Shown here piece after piece: positions 49,475 to 58,810 of a DNA stretch of 64,000 bases. The notes beneath the pieces were generated by a model, which made no database searches, had not been told where the DNA came from, and was given only the letters and a program-made list of their open reading frames with translations. Position 1 is the stretch's first letter; each line of letters begins with the position of its first letter. Made by a program: the position numbers and the translations under genes. The DNA is taken from positions 1 through 64,000 of the forward strand of contig CAWHAP010000021.1 of assembly GCA_963827335.1 (NCBI GenBank), written 5' to 3'. Origin of the DNA: DASQMT01 sp963827335 (lineage in GTDB: Bacteria > Actinomycetota > Thermoleophilia > Solirubrobacterales > Solirubrobacteraceae).

Positions 49475-50529
49475 CGGGGGGCGTCCCCCATCGGCACGGC
49501 GGCGCGGGCGTGCTCGGGCTGCTCGCCGGCGCGCAGGCGGCTCCACAGCTCGGTGCGCGTCGGCGGCGGCAGCAGGCAGGCGACGGCGTGGTCGCCGCGG
49601 CCCTCCACCGGCTCCAGCTGCGGGTCGATGCGCTTGTGGGCCTCGCGGACGAACGGGCAGCGCGGGTGGAAGGCGCATCCGGGCGGGCGGTTGATCAGCG
49701 ACGGCGGGCGGCCCTCGATCGGGACAAGCTCCTCGTCGCGCGGCGCGTCGAGCCGCGGGATGGAGCGCAGCAGGCCCCACGTGTAGGGATGCTGGGGCGC
49801 CGAGAAGAGCTCCCTGGTCGCGGCGCGCTCGACGACCCGGCCGGCGTACATCACCGCGATGTCGTCCGTCACCTCCGCGACCACGCCGAGGTCGTGGGTG
49901 ATCATGATCACCGCGGTCCCGGTCTCGCTCTGCAGCCGCTCGATCAGCTCGAGGATCTGCGCCTGGACCGTCACGTCGAGCGCCGTCGTCGGCTCGTCGG
50001 CGATCAGCAGCTTCGGCTCGTTGATGAGCGCCATGGCGATCATCGCGCGCTGGCGCATGCCGCCCGAGAACTCGTGGGGGTAGCTGTCGACGCGCGTCCG
50101 CGGCTCGGGGATCCCGACGAGCTGGAGCATCTCGATCGCGCGGTCGCGGGCCGCCTTCTTGGAGACGTCGTGATGCGCCCGGACGGCCTCCACGAGCTGC
50201 GCCCCGACGCGGTAGAACGGGTGCAGCGACGAGAGCGGGTCCTGGAAGATCATCGCGATCTCCTCGCCGCGGATCCGGCGCAGCTCCTCCTCGCCCATGC
50301 TCAGGAGATCGCGGCCGTCGAACAGCACCTCGCCGCTGAACGCCGTGTTCGCGCCGCGGGTCAGGCCGAGCACGGTGAGGTTCGAGACGCTCTTGCCGGA
50401 GCCGGACTCGCCGACGATGCCGAGCGAGCGCCCGGCGTCGACGGAGAAGGAGACGCCGTCGACGGCGCGCACCACGCCGTCGTCCGTCTGGAACCGGACC
50501 TCGAGGTCGCGGACGTCGAGCAGCGGCAT
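49471..50529 (-). CDS. oppD: Oligopeptide ABC transporter ATP-binding protein (OppD/DppD)
   Basis: 352 residues. Walker A LGIVGESGSGKSVSNLTVL, Q-loop AMIFQDPLSSLHPFYRVG, signature EFSGGMRQRAMIAMALINEP, Walker B LIADEPTTALDVTVQAQ, MITHDLGVVAEVTD, and the C-terminal block QHPYTWGLLRSIPRLD with PPGCAFHPRCPFVREAH. ATG at 50529 lies 2 nt downstream of oppB. All motifs needed for ATP hydrolysis are intact. Confidence 0.95.
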
Positions 50530-50531
50530 GG

Positions 50532-51497
50532 CTAGTAGCGGACCCTCGGGTCGAGGAAGGCGTACAGGATGTCCACGATCAGGTTCATGATGATGATGAA
50601 GAAGGCGCCGAACAAGACGGTGCCCTGCACGATCGGGAGGTCTCCGCGGATGATCGCGTCGTAGGCCAGCCGGCCGACGCCGGGGATGTTGAACACGGAC
50701 TCGGTCAGGATGGCCCCGCCGAGCAGGATGCCGATGTCGAGGCCGAGCACGGTGACGACCGGCGTGATCGCCGACCGCACCCCGTGCTTGAGCACGACGG
50801 CGCGCTCGCTGAGCCCCTTGGCGCGCGCGGTGCGGATGTAGTCCTCGTTGAGGACCTCCAGCAGCGACCCCCGGAGCAGCCGCGCATAGACCGCCGCGAA
50901 CGTCGTCGCGAGCACGAACCACGGCAGGATCAGCGACTGGAACCACTTGCCCGGGTCCTCGGAGAACGGCACGTAGGAGCCCTGCCCGCCGAGGAAGCCG
51001 ATCCCGAACGTGCCGAAGTCGGGCGCGAACAGGTAGAGCGAGACGAGTCCGAGCCAGTAGACCGGCGCCGAGATGGCGATCAGCGAGAGCCCGATCGCCA
51101 GGCGGTCGAAGATCGAGCGGTGGCGGACCGCGGAGATGATGCCGATCGAGAGGCCGAACGTCAGCCACACGATCACGCCGCCGATCGCGAGCGAGATCGT
51201 CGCCGGCAGGTTCTGCCTGATCTGGTCGAGCACCTTGACGTTCGCCACGTAGCTCTGGCCGAAGTCCTGGTGGGCGAAGACGTCCCAGATGTAGCTGCCG
51301 AACTGGACGATCAACGGGCGGTCGAGGCCGAGGTCGCTGCGGATCTGCGCGATCACCTCGGGCGTCGGCTGGCGACCGGCGCGCAGCGCAGCCGGATCGG
51401 TCGACGGGAAGACGTTGAAGATGATGAAGGTGACCGCGCTGACGAGGATCAGCAGCAGCACCATGCCGAAGAGTCGGCGGATGATGTATTGGGCCAT
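50532..51497 (-). CDS. oppB: Oligopeptide ABC transporter permease (OppB/DppB)
   Basis: 321 residues. First helix at about 9-30 (RLFGMVLLLILVSAVTFIIF), a long periplasmic loop, then five further helices. The EAA coupling motif is EDYIRTARAKGLSERAVVLKH (split by family-typical turns) and the end reads DPRVRY. It binds OppD/OppF and forms half of the pore. ATG at 51497. Between it and the upstream oppA lies a 15-bp hairpin that should reduce readthrough and so set permease level below that of the binding protein. Confidence 0.95.
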   Translation of the reverse strand: MAQYIIRRLFGMVLLLILVSAVTFIIFNVFPSTDPAALRAGRQPTPEVIAQIRSDLGLDRPLIVQFGSYIWDVFAHQDFGQSYVANVKVLDQIRQNLPATISLAIGGVIVWLTFGLSIGIISAVRHRSIFDRLAIGLSLIAISAPVYWLGLVSLYLFAPDFGTFGIGFLGGQGSYVPFSEDPGKWFQSLILPWFVLATTFAAVYARLLRGSLLEVLNEDYIRTARAKGLSERAVVLKHGVRSAITPVVTVLGLDIGILLGGAILTESVFNIPGVGRLAYDAIIRGDLPIVQGTVLFGAFFIIIMNLIVDILYAFLDPRVRY

Positions 51498-51525
51498 GCG
51501 ATTCGCTCAGGCGAGTGAAGCGGGG

Positions 51526-51561
51526 CGGCCGGCCCGCCGCGCGAGGGCGGCGGGCCGGCCG
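51526..51561 (-). terminator. Intra-operon hairpin between oppA and oppB
   Basis: Perfect 15-bp stem: CGGCCGGCCCGCCGC at 51526-51540 pairs with 51547-51561, loop of 6 nt (GCGAGG). It lies 27 nt past the oppA stop and 29 nt before oppB. No T-tract. Such hairpins after solute-binding-protein genes usually act as partial terminators or 3'-end stabilisers, keeping the binding protein in excess. Confidence 0.7.
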
Positions 51562-51587
51562 GCTCCGGATGGTTCGGTCGGGACCTC

Positions 51588-53435
51588 TTACCTGATCGAG
51601 GTGAAGTTGAGGTCCCAGGTGGTGCTGTAGCCGTTCTGCACGCCGCGCACGTTCGGCGAGGCGACCACGGACTGGTAGTCCCACATGTACGGGATCGTCG
51701 GGGCCTGCTCCATGATCAGCTTGTTCACGTCGGCCCACGCCTGCGCGCGCTCGGCCGGGTCGGTCACGAGCTTGGCGTCGTCGATGGCCTTGTTGACCTC
51801 CGGGACGTCGAGCTCGGGCCAGTTGGAGTTCTGCGACGGGATGATGTTCTCGCCGTTGAACGTCGGGTCGAGCATCGTCTGCGGGTCCGAGAAGTCCTGC
51901 GCCCAGCCCACGGAGGGGCAGACGTTGACGTCGGACGCCGGCACGTTGCAGAACTTCGTGAACATGGTGTCGCGGGTGACGAGCCGCAGCGTCGTCTCGA
52001 AGCCCATCTCGTTGAGCTGCTGCTCGGTGATCTGGGCGATCGACTTCTCCGGCTCGGCGTTGTCCGCGACCAGGAGCAGCTTCTCGCTGCCCTCGTACTT
52101 GCCCGATGCCATGCCGGCCGCCTTGAAGTACTCGGCCGACTTGGCACGGTCGCCCTCCGGCTTGGCGAGCCAGTCCATCTCGTCGACCCAGCCGTCCACG
52201 CCGTTGGACTCCTCGAAGCCGGCCATGCCCGGCGGGATGAGGTGCTGGGCGATCGGCCCGAGCGCCTCGCCGCCGCGCTGCTGGCGGACCGCGTTGCGGT
52301 CGAAGCCCGCGATCACGGCCTTGCGGACGTCGATGTCGTCGAACGGCGGGCGGCTGTTGTCCATCGAGATCATGCGCCAACCGCCGCCCGGAACCGCCGA
52401 CAGCTCGGTCTTGTTGTTCTGCAGCAGGGTCTTGAGCTGGCTCGCCGGCGGCTCGATCTCACCCGAGATCATGTTCTCGCCGGAGAGGATGCGGCGCGTC
52501 GCCACGGCCGTGTCGTCGTTGCCCGCCTGGATGTCGATCTCGTCGACGTTCGCAGGACGGAAGTCGTCGACCGCGGCGTACTCCGGGTTGCGCACCAGGT
52601 GGATGCGCTTGCCGGGGACGTAGCCGATGGCCTTGCCCTGGTCGTCGGACTCGACCATGTACGGGCCGGTGTAGACCGCGTTGCCCTCGCCGTAGGTCGA
52701 CGGGTTCTTGGCGTCGAACTCCTCGGCGTACTCCTTCGGCACCGGGACCGAGATGGGCATGGCGAGCGCGCCGGCGAGCGCGGCGCCCGTGCCCTTGGTG
52801 AGCTTGAAGACGATCGTCTGGTCGTCGGGGGTCGTGATGCCCTCGAGGTCCTTGTACTTGCCCGGCTCCTTCGGCACGCCGACGATGTCGCCCAGGTAGA
52901 CCCGGGCGTAGCCGTTGGCGACCGAGGCCATGAACGCGCGCTCGATGCCGTACTTCACGTCCTTGGACGTGACCTCGCGGCTGACCGGCTTGGAGAACAT
53001 CACGCCCTTCTTGATCTTCACCGTGACGGTCTTGCCGTCCTCGGAGATCTCGGGCATGCCCTCGGCCAGGTCCGGCACCGGCTCGAGCGGGTCGGCCGGC
53101 GGATAGGCGTAGAGCCCGCGGTGGATCGCGTTGATGATGCCGATCGCGTACGTGTAGTACGTCTTCTGCGGATCCATGTAGTCGACATCACCCGCGGAGA
53201 GGACGGTCAGCTTGCCGCCCTTCTTCGCACCCTCGGTGGGGTTGGCGATGTTGTCGGCGGCGCTGCCCGCGAAGAGCTGCTCCGTGACGTTGGCGTCGGC
53301 CGACTCGGCAGGAGTGCCGCTGTCGGTGTTGCCGCCGGTGGTGCCCTCGTCGTCATCCCCGCCGCAGGCGCTGAGTGCCAGCGCGGCGACGATCGCGGCG
53401 AGGGCCATGAAGGTCTTCCAGAGAGACCTCGACAT
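51588..53435 (-). CDS. oppA: Oligopeptide-binding lipoprotein (OppA/DppA family)
   Basis: 615 residues. A lipoprotein signal ends in LALSACGGDDD, so the mature protein is lipid-anchored at Cys21. The SBP_bac_5 body has DVDYMDPQKTYYTYAIGIINA, EPVPDLAEGMPEISEDGKT, VMFSKPVSREVTSKDVKYGI, NPEYAAVDDFRPANVDEIDI, RPPFDDIDVRKAVIAGFDR and the late DPAERAQAWADVNKLIM. It captures peptides or similar solutes for the OppBCDF complex. ATG at 53435 has GAAAGGAC upstream. It is longer than E. coli OppA (543), with extra linker sequence after the lipobox. Confidence 0.95.
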   Translation of the reverse strand: MSRSLWKTFMALAAIVAALALSACGGDDDEGTTGGNTDSGTPAESADANVTEQLFAGSAADNIANPTEGAKKGGKLTVLSAGDVDYMDPQKTYYTYAIGIINAIHRGLYAYPPADPLEPVPDLAEGMPEISEDGKTVTVKIKKGVMFSKPVSREVTSKDVKYGIERAFMASVANGYARVYLGDIVGVPKEPGKYKDLEGITTPDDQTIVFKLTKGTGAALAGALAMPISVPVPKEYAEEFDAKNPSTYGEGNAVYTGPYMVESDDQGKAIGYVPGKRIHLVRNPEYAAVDDFRPANVDEIDIQAGNDDTAVATRRILSGENMISGEIEPPASQLKTLLQNNKTELSAVPGGGWRMISMDNSRPPFDDIDVRKAVIAGFDRNAVRQQRGGEALGPIAQHLIPPGMAGFEESNGVDGWVDEMDWLAKPEGDRAKSAEYFKAAGMASGKYEGSEKLLLVADNAEPEKSIAQITEQQLNEMGFETTLRLVTRDTMFTKFCNVPASDVNVCPSVGWAQDFSDPQTMLDPTFNGENIIPSQNSNWPELDVPEVNKAIDDAKLVTDPAERAQAWADVNKLIMEQAPTIPYMWDYQSVVASPNVRGVQNGYSTTWDLNFTSIR

Positions 53436-53488
53436 GGCTTCGTCCTTTCGTTGTTTGGGTGCTTCGAATGTGTGCGCGGCCATCGTCC

Positions 53489-54481
53489 TCACCGCCGGCG
53501 GGGGTCGAGCGCGTCCTGCAGCCCGTCGCCCACCAGGTTGAAGGCCAGCACGGTGAACAGCAGTGCGAGACCGGGGAAGAGCATGAACCACCACGCCTCG
53601 GGGAAGAGGCTGGTGGCCTCGGAGATCATCCCGCCCCACGAGGGGGTGCCACCGCCGACGCCGACGCCCAGGAACGACAGGGCGGCCTCGAGCAGGATGT
53701 TGGCCGGGATCAGCAGGGAGGAGTAGACGATGAGCGGCGCGAGCAGGTTCGGCAGGATCTCGCGGACGAGGATCCGGCGGTTGGAGGCGCCCAGGGAGCG
53801 GGCCGCCTCCACGAACTCCTTCTCGCGCAGCGACAGGACCTGCCCGCGGACGATGCGCGCGATGTAGGTCCAGTTGATGATCGCGATCACCATGATCACG
53901 ACGGGGAGCCCGGGCTCGATCAGGCCGCCGAAGCAGCCGTTGGCGCCCGAGCAGGCCGCCGCAAGGCCGAGGCCGAGCAGCAGGATCGGGAAGGCGAGGA
54001 CGACGTCGATCAGGCGGGACAGCAGCGTGTCCACCCAGCCGCGGTAGAAGCCGGCGACGAGGCCGACGACGACGCCGATGAGCACGGCGAGGCCCGTCGC
54101 GATGAAGGCCACCTCGAGGGACACCCGCGCGCCGTAGATCGTGCGTGAGAAGACGTCGCGGCCGACGCGGTCGACGCCGAACGGGTGCTCGCCCGACGGG
54201 CCGGTCGGCGTGCCGAACAGGTCGAGCGCCTCCGAGCTCTGGACCTTCGGGCCGGGCGTGCCGGCGATGCTGACGATCACCGGTGCGAGGATCGCCATGG
54301 CGACGAGGAGGACGATGAACGCGAGCGCCGTGATCGCGACGCGGTCCCGGCGCAGGCGGCGCCAGAACAGCTGCATCGGCGAGCGCGCCGTGATGGTCTG
54401 CGTGCTCGGCCCGGCGCCCTCGACGACGACGGCGAGGTCGTCCTCCTCATGCATGAGCCCGGCGGGATCGCCGGTACTCAC
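53489..54481 (-). CDS. oppC: Oligopeptide ABC transporter permease (OppC/DppC)
   Basis: 330 residues. A cytoplasmic N-terminus of about 45 residues precedes helix 1 (VAITALAFIVLLVAMAILA), the family's GEHPFGVDRVGRDVFSRTIYG (split at standard positions), five further helices, the EAA motif EFVEAARSLGASNRRILVRE, and the end LVGDGLQDALDPRRR. The first codon is GTG at 54481. It leads the operon, in the order C-A-B-D-F, unusual because oppA more often comes first. Upstream, 195 bases to the tRNA contain no gene. Confidence 0.94.
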   Translation of the reverse strand: MSTGDPAGLMHEEDDLAVVVEGAGPSTQTITARSPMQLFWRRLRRDRVAITALAFIVLLVAMAILAPVIVSIAGTPGPKVQSSEALDLFGTPTGPSGEHPFGVDRVGRDVFSRTIYGARVSLEVAFIATGLAVLIGVVVGLVAGFYRGWVDTLLSRLIDVVLAFPILLLGLGLAAACSGANGCFGGLIEPGLPVVIMVIAIINWTYIARIVRGQVLSLREKEFVEAARSLGASNRRILVREILPNLLAPLIVYSSLLIPANILLEAALSFLGVGVGGGTPSWGGMISEATSLFPEAWWFMLFPGLALLFTVLAFNLVGDGLQDALDPRRR

Positions 54482-54676
54482 GTGCGCGACTCCGCGCTGC
54501 GTGCTGCGCTGATGATGATGTTGCCCTCCTGCGCCACGGCGTTCCCCGGCCGTGCGCTACGAACGTTCCCCATGTCCTCCCGGCGGCGCCGTTCCCCGCG
54601 GCCGTCCGCCGGCGCGGCAGTCTAGTCACTGCCGCCTATGTGCACTACGCCTTCCAGGACTACGATTCCTGCCTCG

Positions 54677-54750
<74 letters not shown>

Positions 54751-54808
54751 TTGTAGCCACTTTTGCCACGCAGGGTGGTTCCCTCCGTGTTACCTAGGCC
54801 TACCGGGG

Positions 54809-55363
54809 TTACCGATCGGGGCGGTCGGGATACAGCTCGTCGATCGTGACGAGCGGGGCATAGGGCGCGGTGCCCGCCGCCAGCCGGATCGCCTCCGCCC
54901 CGCCCGCCAGCCGGTCGAGCACGCTGACGACGCCGCAGACGTCGTGGCCCTCCGCCTGCACCGCCTCGATCGCCTGCACGGTCGAGCCGCCCGACGTGAC
55001 GACGTCCTCGACGATCAGGCAGCGCTCACCGGGCTCGAGCGGCGGTCCCTCGACGCGCCGCTGCAACCCGTGCGCCTTGGCCTCCTTGCGCACGAAGAAC
55101 GCCTTGACGTCTGCCCCGCCCGCGAGCGCGGCGCAGGCCGGCGCGTCCGCGCCCAGGGTCAGGCCGCCCACGGCCGTGGCCTCCCACTGGCGCGCATAGC
55201 CCGCGACCAGCTCCGCCAGCGCAGCGAAGCCCGCCGGGCGCAGGATCGCGCGCTTGGCGTCGACGTAGTACTGGGCGGTGGCGCCGCTCGTCAGCGTGAC
55301 CTCGCCCAGGATCAGGGCGTGGCGGCGCAGCTCCTCAAGGAGCGTCCCTCGTGCGTCCGGCAT
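54809..55363 (-). CDS. pyrE: Orotate phosphoribosyltransferase
   Basis: 184 residues. The PRPP-binding signature is CLIVEDVVTSGGST, and the N-terminal half has VTLTSGATAQYYVDAKRAILRP, VGGLTLGADAPACAAL and AFFVRKEAKAHGLQRRVEG, with the catalytic-loop lysines. It converts orotate and PRPP to OMP in pyrimidine synthesis. ATG at 55363, 15 nt after the L,D-transpeptidase stop; other pyr genes are not in the window. Confidence 0.95.
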   Translation of the reverse strand: MPDARGTLLEELRRHALILGEVTLTSGATAQYYVDAKRAILRPAGFAALAELVAGYARQWEATAVGGLTLGADAPACAALAGGADVKAFFVRKEAKAHGLQRRVEGPPLEPGERCLIVEDVVTSGGSTVQAIEAVQAEGHDVCGVVSVLDRLAGGAEAIRLAAGTAPYAPLVTIDELYPDRPDR

Positions 55364-55378
55364 ATGCCCTGAACGCTA

Positions 55379-56314
55379 TTACGGGTAGACGATGACGCGG
55401 GTCCCCATCGACGCCCAGGCGTAGATCCGGGCCGCGTCGGGGATCGGCACGCGCAGGCACCCGTGGCTGGCGTTGAACGCGGGCACGTCGACGTAGCCGT
55501 GGATCGCGTAGCCGCGGATGAAGTACGACGACTTGACCATGCCCTTGGCGTTGATCCCCGGGTCCTTCATGTAGACCCGGAAGGTCCCGATCACCGTCGG
55601 CGTCGCGGGCGCGCCCGTGGACGTGTGGTAGGTGTCGACGACCTTGCCGCCCTCGACCAGGGCGAGCACCTGGCGCGAGATGTCGGCCTCGACGTGGTGG
55701 CCGGCCTCGGGGTGCCGGGGCTTGAAGCCGCCCTTGCCCGCGAGCACCTTCTCGATCACGGCGCGGTCGGCGTCGTAGCTGCGCGCCATCCCGTTGACCT
55801 TGCGGAAGGCCATCACCGCGCGGCCGGTCGCGGCGTCGTAGGCATCGTTGCGCGGGACGGCGTAGTGCAGCTCGTCCAGGCCGCGCTGGAGCAGGCGCAC
55901 GATCGAGCCCCCCGAGCCGATCGACGCGCGCGGCTCGACCACCTGGACGCTCTCCTTCGGGCCCTTGGCGGCGGCGAGCGCCGGCGTCGCGTCGTGCCAG
56001 GCGCGCACGCTGTAGCGGCCCGCGCGCCGGTGCTTGAAGCGCCGGGAGAACGTGCCGTCGGCCTGCACCACGGCGCGCACGTTCTTGCGCTTCCTGCCGT
56101 TGCGGAACAGCTCCAGCCGGACCTTGTCGCCCGCCACGGCCGGCGTGATCGCGCCGTTCAGGCGCCACGCGCGCTTGCGCAGCACGACCTGGGTCTTGCC
56201 CGCGACGTGGACCTTGCCGGCCTCGAGCGAGATCGACGGGACGGGCGCCTGCGCCGCGGCGGTCGCGGGGACCAGCAGCGCGAGGAGCAGGGCGGGGACG
56301 ACGGCACGCGTCAT
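55379..56314 (-). CDS. Secreted L,D-transpeptidase with peptidoglycan-binding domain
   Basis: 311 residues. Signal peptide (about 1-22), an Ig-like region (about 30-120), a peptidoglycan-binding-type helical domain (IVRLLQRGLDELHYAVP, YDAATGRAVMAFRKVNGM), then the YkuD catalytic domain with GYAIHGYVDVPAF and the active site ASHGCLRVPIPDA, with the nucleophile Cys. It makes 3-3 crosslinks in the wall. ATG at 56314 overlaps the CPBP protease stop (ATGA). Together with the class A PBP and sortase in this window it indicates a Gram-positive wall. Confidence 0.93.
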   Translation of the reverse strand: MTRAVVPALLLALLVPATAAAQAPVPSISLEAGKVHVAGKTQVVLRKRAWRLNGAITPAVAGDKVRLELFRNGRKRKNVRAVVQADGTFSRRFKHRRAGRYSVRAWHDATPALAAAKGPKESVQVVEPRASIGSGGSIVRLLQRGLDELHYAVPRNDAYDAATGRAVMAFRKVNGMARSYDADRAVIEKVLAGKGGFKPRHPEAGHHVEADISRQVLALVEGGKVVDTYHTSTGAPATPTVIGTFRVYMKDPGINAKGMVKSSYFIRGYAIHGYVDVPAFNASHGCLRVPIPDAARIYAWASMGTRVIVYP

Positions 56315-57213
56315 GCGTGGATTCCTTCCGGGCGACGGGAGAACGGGAGGCAGATCAGGACGACGGCCACGGCCGCCGCGGCCATCGCCGCGACGGTCGC
56401 CGCGCCCCACTCCTCGGAGACCCCGAGGGCGAGCGCGTTGTTGAGCGCGTGCAGGACGATGCACGGCAGCAGCGAGTCCGTCCAGACGTAGAGCAGGCAG
56501 AGGAAGAAGCCGAAGACCATGAGCGGGACGATGAACTCGATGTCGGTGCCGCCCAGGTGGATGGCGCCGAAGATCATGCCCGTGACGACGGCGGCAGGCA
56601 ACATGCCGATGGTCCTGCGCAGCGCCGTGAAGCAGAAGGCGCGGAAGAACAGCTCCTCGGCGATCGGCGCGAGCACGCACACGAGCACCGCCACCGCGAC
56701 GAGCGCGAGCGTCGAGCTGTCGACGCCCAGCTCCGCGGGCAGGTCGTCGTTCTCGGTGATGTCGAGCGCCTGCGCCCAGATCGCCGAGAACACGAAGAAG
56801 CCCGCCCAGGCGAGCAGCGTCCACCCCACCGCGGAGCGCAGCACCGGCAGGCGCAGGCCGAACTTCCCCGGCGTGGCCGGCGGGTCGAGCACGCGGGCGA
56901 GCAGCACGGCGACGCCGATCAGCGCGAGGTCCTGCACGTAGGTGCCGCCGATCGTCACGCCAGGCGGGGCGTCGCCGGACGTGTCGACGCCGGCGACCTC
57001 CGCGATCAGCGCGATCACGCCGACGCCGACGAGCGCGACCACGAGCGTGCCCAGCATGCCGGCGAACGGCGCCCACAGCGGCCACCGCGGGAGCCCGTCG
57101 CGGCGCGACGGCGGCGGGGGCGGGGGCGGCTCGGGGCGCCAGACGCCGTCCGGCAGCTCGGGACGCGAGGGGAGCGAGCCGGGCGGGCCGGCGGACGGTG
57201 GCTGGAAGCTCAT
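56311..57213 (-). CDS. CPBP-family intramembrane protease (CAAX-like)
   Basis: 300 residues. A proline-rich cytoplasmic tail (about 1-45) precedes seven or eight helices. The Abi/CPBP motifs are in order: PIAEELFFRAFCF (EExxxR), FGAIHL (FxxxH), and LHALNNALAL (HxxxN/D). Family members cleave membrane peptides, act in bacteriocin immunity or process lipoproteins. Start is ATG at 57213. The TGA overlaps the L,D-transpeptidase ATG, so the pair is translationally coupled. Confidence 0.9.
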   Translation of the reverse strand: MSFQPPSAGPPGSLPSRPELPDGVWRPEPPPPPPPSRRDGLPRWPLWAPFAGMLGTLVVALVGVGVIALIAEVAGVDTSGDAPPGVTIGGTYVQDLALIGVAVLLARVLDPPATPGKFGLRLPVLRSAVGWTLLAWAGFFVFSAIWAQALDITENDDLPAELGVDSSTLALVAVAVLVCVLAPIAEELFFRAFCFTALRRTIGMLPAAVVTGMIFGAIHLGGTDIEFIVPLMVFGFFLCLLYVWTDSLLPCIVLHALNNALALGVSEEWGAATVAAMAAAAVAVVLICLPFSRRPEGIHA

Positions 57214-57227
57214 GCGGGCCGGGAAGA

Positions 57228-57911
57228 CTAGGGCGCCCGGCTCAACACGAGCTCAGGCAATTCGTCCAGACCCGTGAGCACCGGCACGCCGGGCAGGTCG
57301 GGCGGGTCGCCGTCGCGGTGCACGAGCACGGGCCGGATCCCGGCCGCGAGCGCGCCCTCGACGTCCGCGCCCACGTCGTCGCCGGCGTGCCAGGCGTCCG
57401 CCGCGCCCACGCCGGCCAGCTCGAGCGCCCGCGCGAAGATCGCCGGATCGGGCTTGGCCGCGCCGAGCTCTGCGGACGCGACGGCGCCGTCCACGAGCGC
57501 GGCGAGGCCGGTCTCGGCCAGGCGCTCGTGCAGCGACACGTCCCAGTTGGAGACCACGACGAGCGCGCACCCGTGCGCGCGCAGCGCGCGCAACGCGGGC
57601 GGGGCGTCCGGGAACGCGGAGAAGGCGATCGCGTCGAGCAGGGCCGCGGTCAGCGTGCCGGGCGCGGCGCCGGCGAGCGGCGCGCCGAGCGCGGGCCGCA
57701 TCGCCTCCGCGGCGCGGGCGCGCAGGTCCGCCAGCGACGCCGCGTCGCGTCCCTCGTGCAGGTGCGCGCGGTAGTAGGCGATCTCGGCGCGGATCGCCGC
57801 CCGCGCGGCGGCGTGCCCGACGTCCGCGCCGCAGCGCTCGCGCAGCGCGTCGCGCAGGCGCGGGACCGGGTCCTCGAAGCGCAGCAGCGTGCCCATCGCG
57901 TCGAGCAGCAC
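57228..57911 (-). CDS. HAD-superfamily hydrolase (dehalogenase-like subfamily IA)
   Basis: About 227 residues from GTG 57911, which has GGGAG at 7 nt; ATG 57944 would add 11. Motif I is VLLDAMGTLL: the nucleophile Asp4 is kept but the second Asp is Met6, so this looks more like the dehalogenase-like or non-phosphatase subgroup. Motif II is VVVSNWDVSLHERL (Ser), motif III Lys in GAAKPDPAIFARALELAG, motif IV HAGDDVGADVEGALAAG. Cytosolic, substrate unknown. It is divergent from the MscS gene, whose ATG at 57943 sits on the alternative ATG (CATG). Confidence 0.86.
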   Translation of the reverse strand: MLLDAMGTLLRFEDPVPRLRDALRERCGADVGHAAARAAIRAEIAYYRAHLHEGRDAASLADLRARAAEAMRPALGAPLAGAAPGTLTAALLDAIAFSAFPDAPPALRALRAHGCALVVVSNWDVSLHERLAETGLAALVDGAVASAELGAAKPDPAIFARALELAGVGAADAWHAGDDVGADVEGALAAGIRPVLVHRDGDPPDLPGVPVLTGLDELPELVLSRAP

Positions 57912-57942
57912 CGCCGTTCTCCCGCCGCTAGTCTCGCCCGCC

Positions 57943-58752
57943 ATGCCCGCTGCGGATCTTGCCATGCCGCTGCTCGCCGCCGCCGCGGACACGGGTCCGA
58001 CGACGGGGGACTGGGTCGCGGCCGGGGTCGCGATCCTCGTCGCGCTGATCGTCGCCTTCGTGCTCGACCGCCTCCTCGCCCGCCGCGGGCTGGCCTTCGC
58101 CGAGGCGGTCACGCGCGGCCAGCTCTCGCCCGAGACCGACACGCGGCTGCGCTTCGTGCGGCGGCTCGTCTACGCGGTGATCATCCTGCTCGGCGTCGCC
58201 GTGGCGCTGTCGAACTTCGGCAGCATCAGCCGGCTCGCGGCGTCGCTGCTCGCCTCCGGCGCGATCGCCGCGGCGGTCCTCGGCTTCGCGGCGCGGCAGA
58301 CGCTCGCCAACTTCGTGGCGGGGATCATGCTCGCCGTCACCCAGCCGCTGCGCGTCGGCGACTGGGTGTTCTTCGAGGACCAGTACGGCGTCGTCGAGGA
58401 CATCCGCCTCACCTACACGTTCCTGCGCACGCCGGCCGGCCAGCAGGTCGTGATCCCGAACGAGAAGCTGGCGAGCGGGATCCTGCGCAACGACACGCTC
58501 GGCGGCGGCCGGATCGGGCTCGACGTGCAGCTGTGGCTCCCGCCGGGCGCGGACGTCGGCCGCGCGGTCGCGGCGCTCGCGGACGAGACGGGCCAGGACG
58601 TCAGCGTGGCCGAGAGCACCGTGGAGGGCGTCCGCCTGACCGTCGGCGGCGATCCCGTCGCTCCGCCCGAGCGCGCCGCGCGCGAGGCCGAGCTGCGCCT
58701 CGCCTGCCTCGCGCGGCTGCAGGCCGACGGGCTCTTAGCGCCGCCGGGGTAG
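57943..58752 (+). CDS. Small-conductance mechanosensitive channel (MscS family)
   Basis: About 269 residues from ATG 57943 (ATG 57964 also possible). Three helices (about 17-37, 62-82, 90-115). The pore helix and the following beta domain match MscS: LLASGAIAAAVLGFAARQTLAN, GIMLAVTQPLRVGDWVFFEDQYGVVEDI (split here at the beta entry), FLRTPAGQQVVIPNEKLAS. The C-terminal alpha/beta part is short. It releases solutes on osmotic down-shock. Divergent from the HAD hydrolase with almost no gap, so promoters must lie inside coding sequence or be very short. Confidence 0.88.
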   Translation: MPAADLAMPLLAAAADTGPTTGDWVAAGVAILVALIVAFVLDRLLARRGLAFAEAVTRGQLSPETDTRLRFVRRLVYAVIILLGVAVALSNFGSISRLAASLLASGAIAAAVLGFAARQTLANFVAGIMLAVTQPLRVGDWVFFEDQYGVVEDIRLTYTFLRTPAGQQVVIPNEKLASGILRNDTLGGGRIGLDVQLWLPPGADVGRAVAALADETGQDVSVAESTVEGVRLTVGGDPVAPPERAAREAELRLACLARLQADGLLAPPG

Positions 58753-58810
58753 GGCTTTCCCGGCCCGGGTCGAATCCGGTCAGGCGTCCTACACTCCAGG
58801 GCTCGCCCGC

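Noticed and set aside
58753..58810. A second tRNA suggested by GGGTCGAATCC
   Set aside because: No cloverleaf can be folded around it: D arm and anticodon stem are missing and the gap is only 58 nt.
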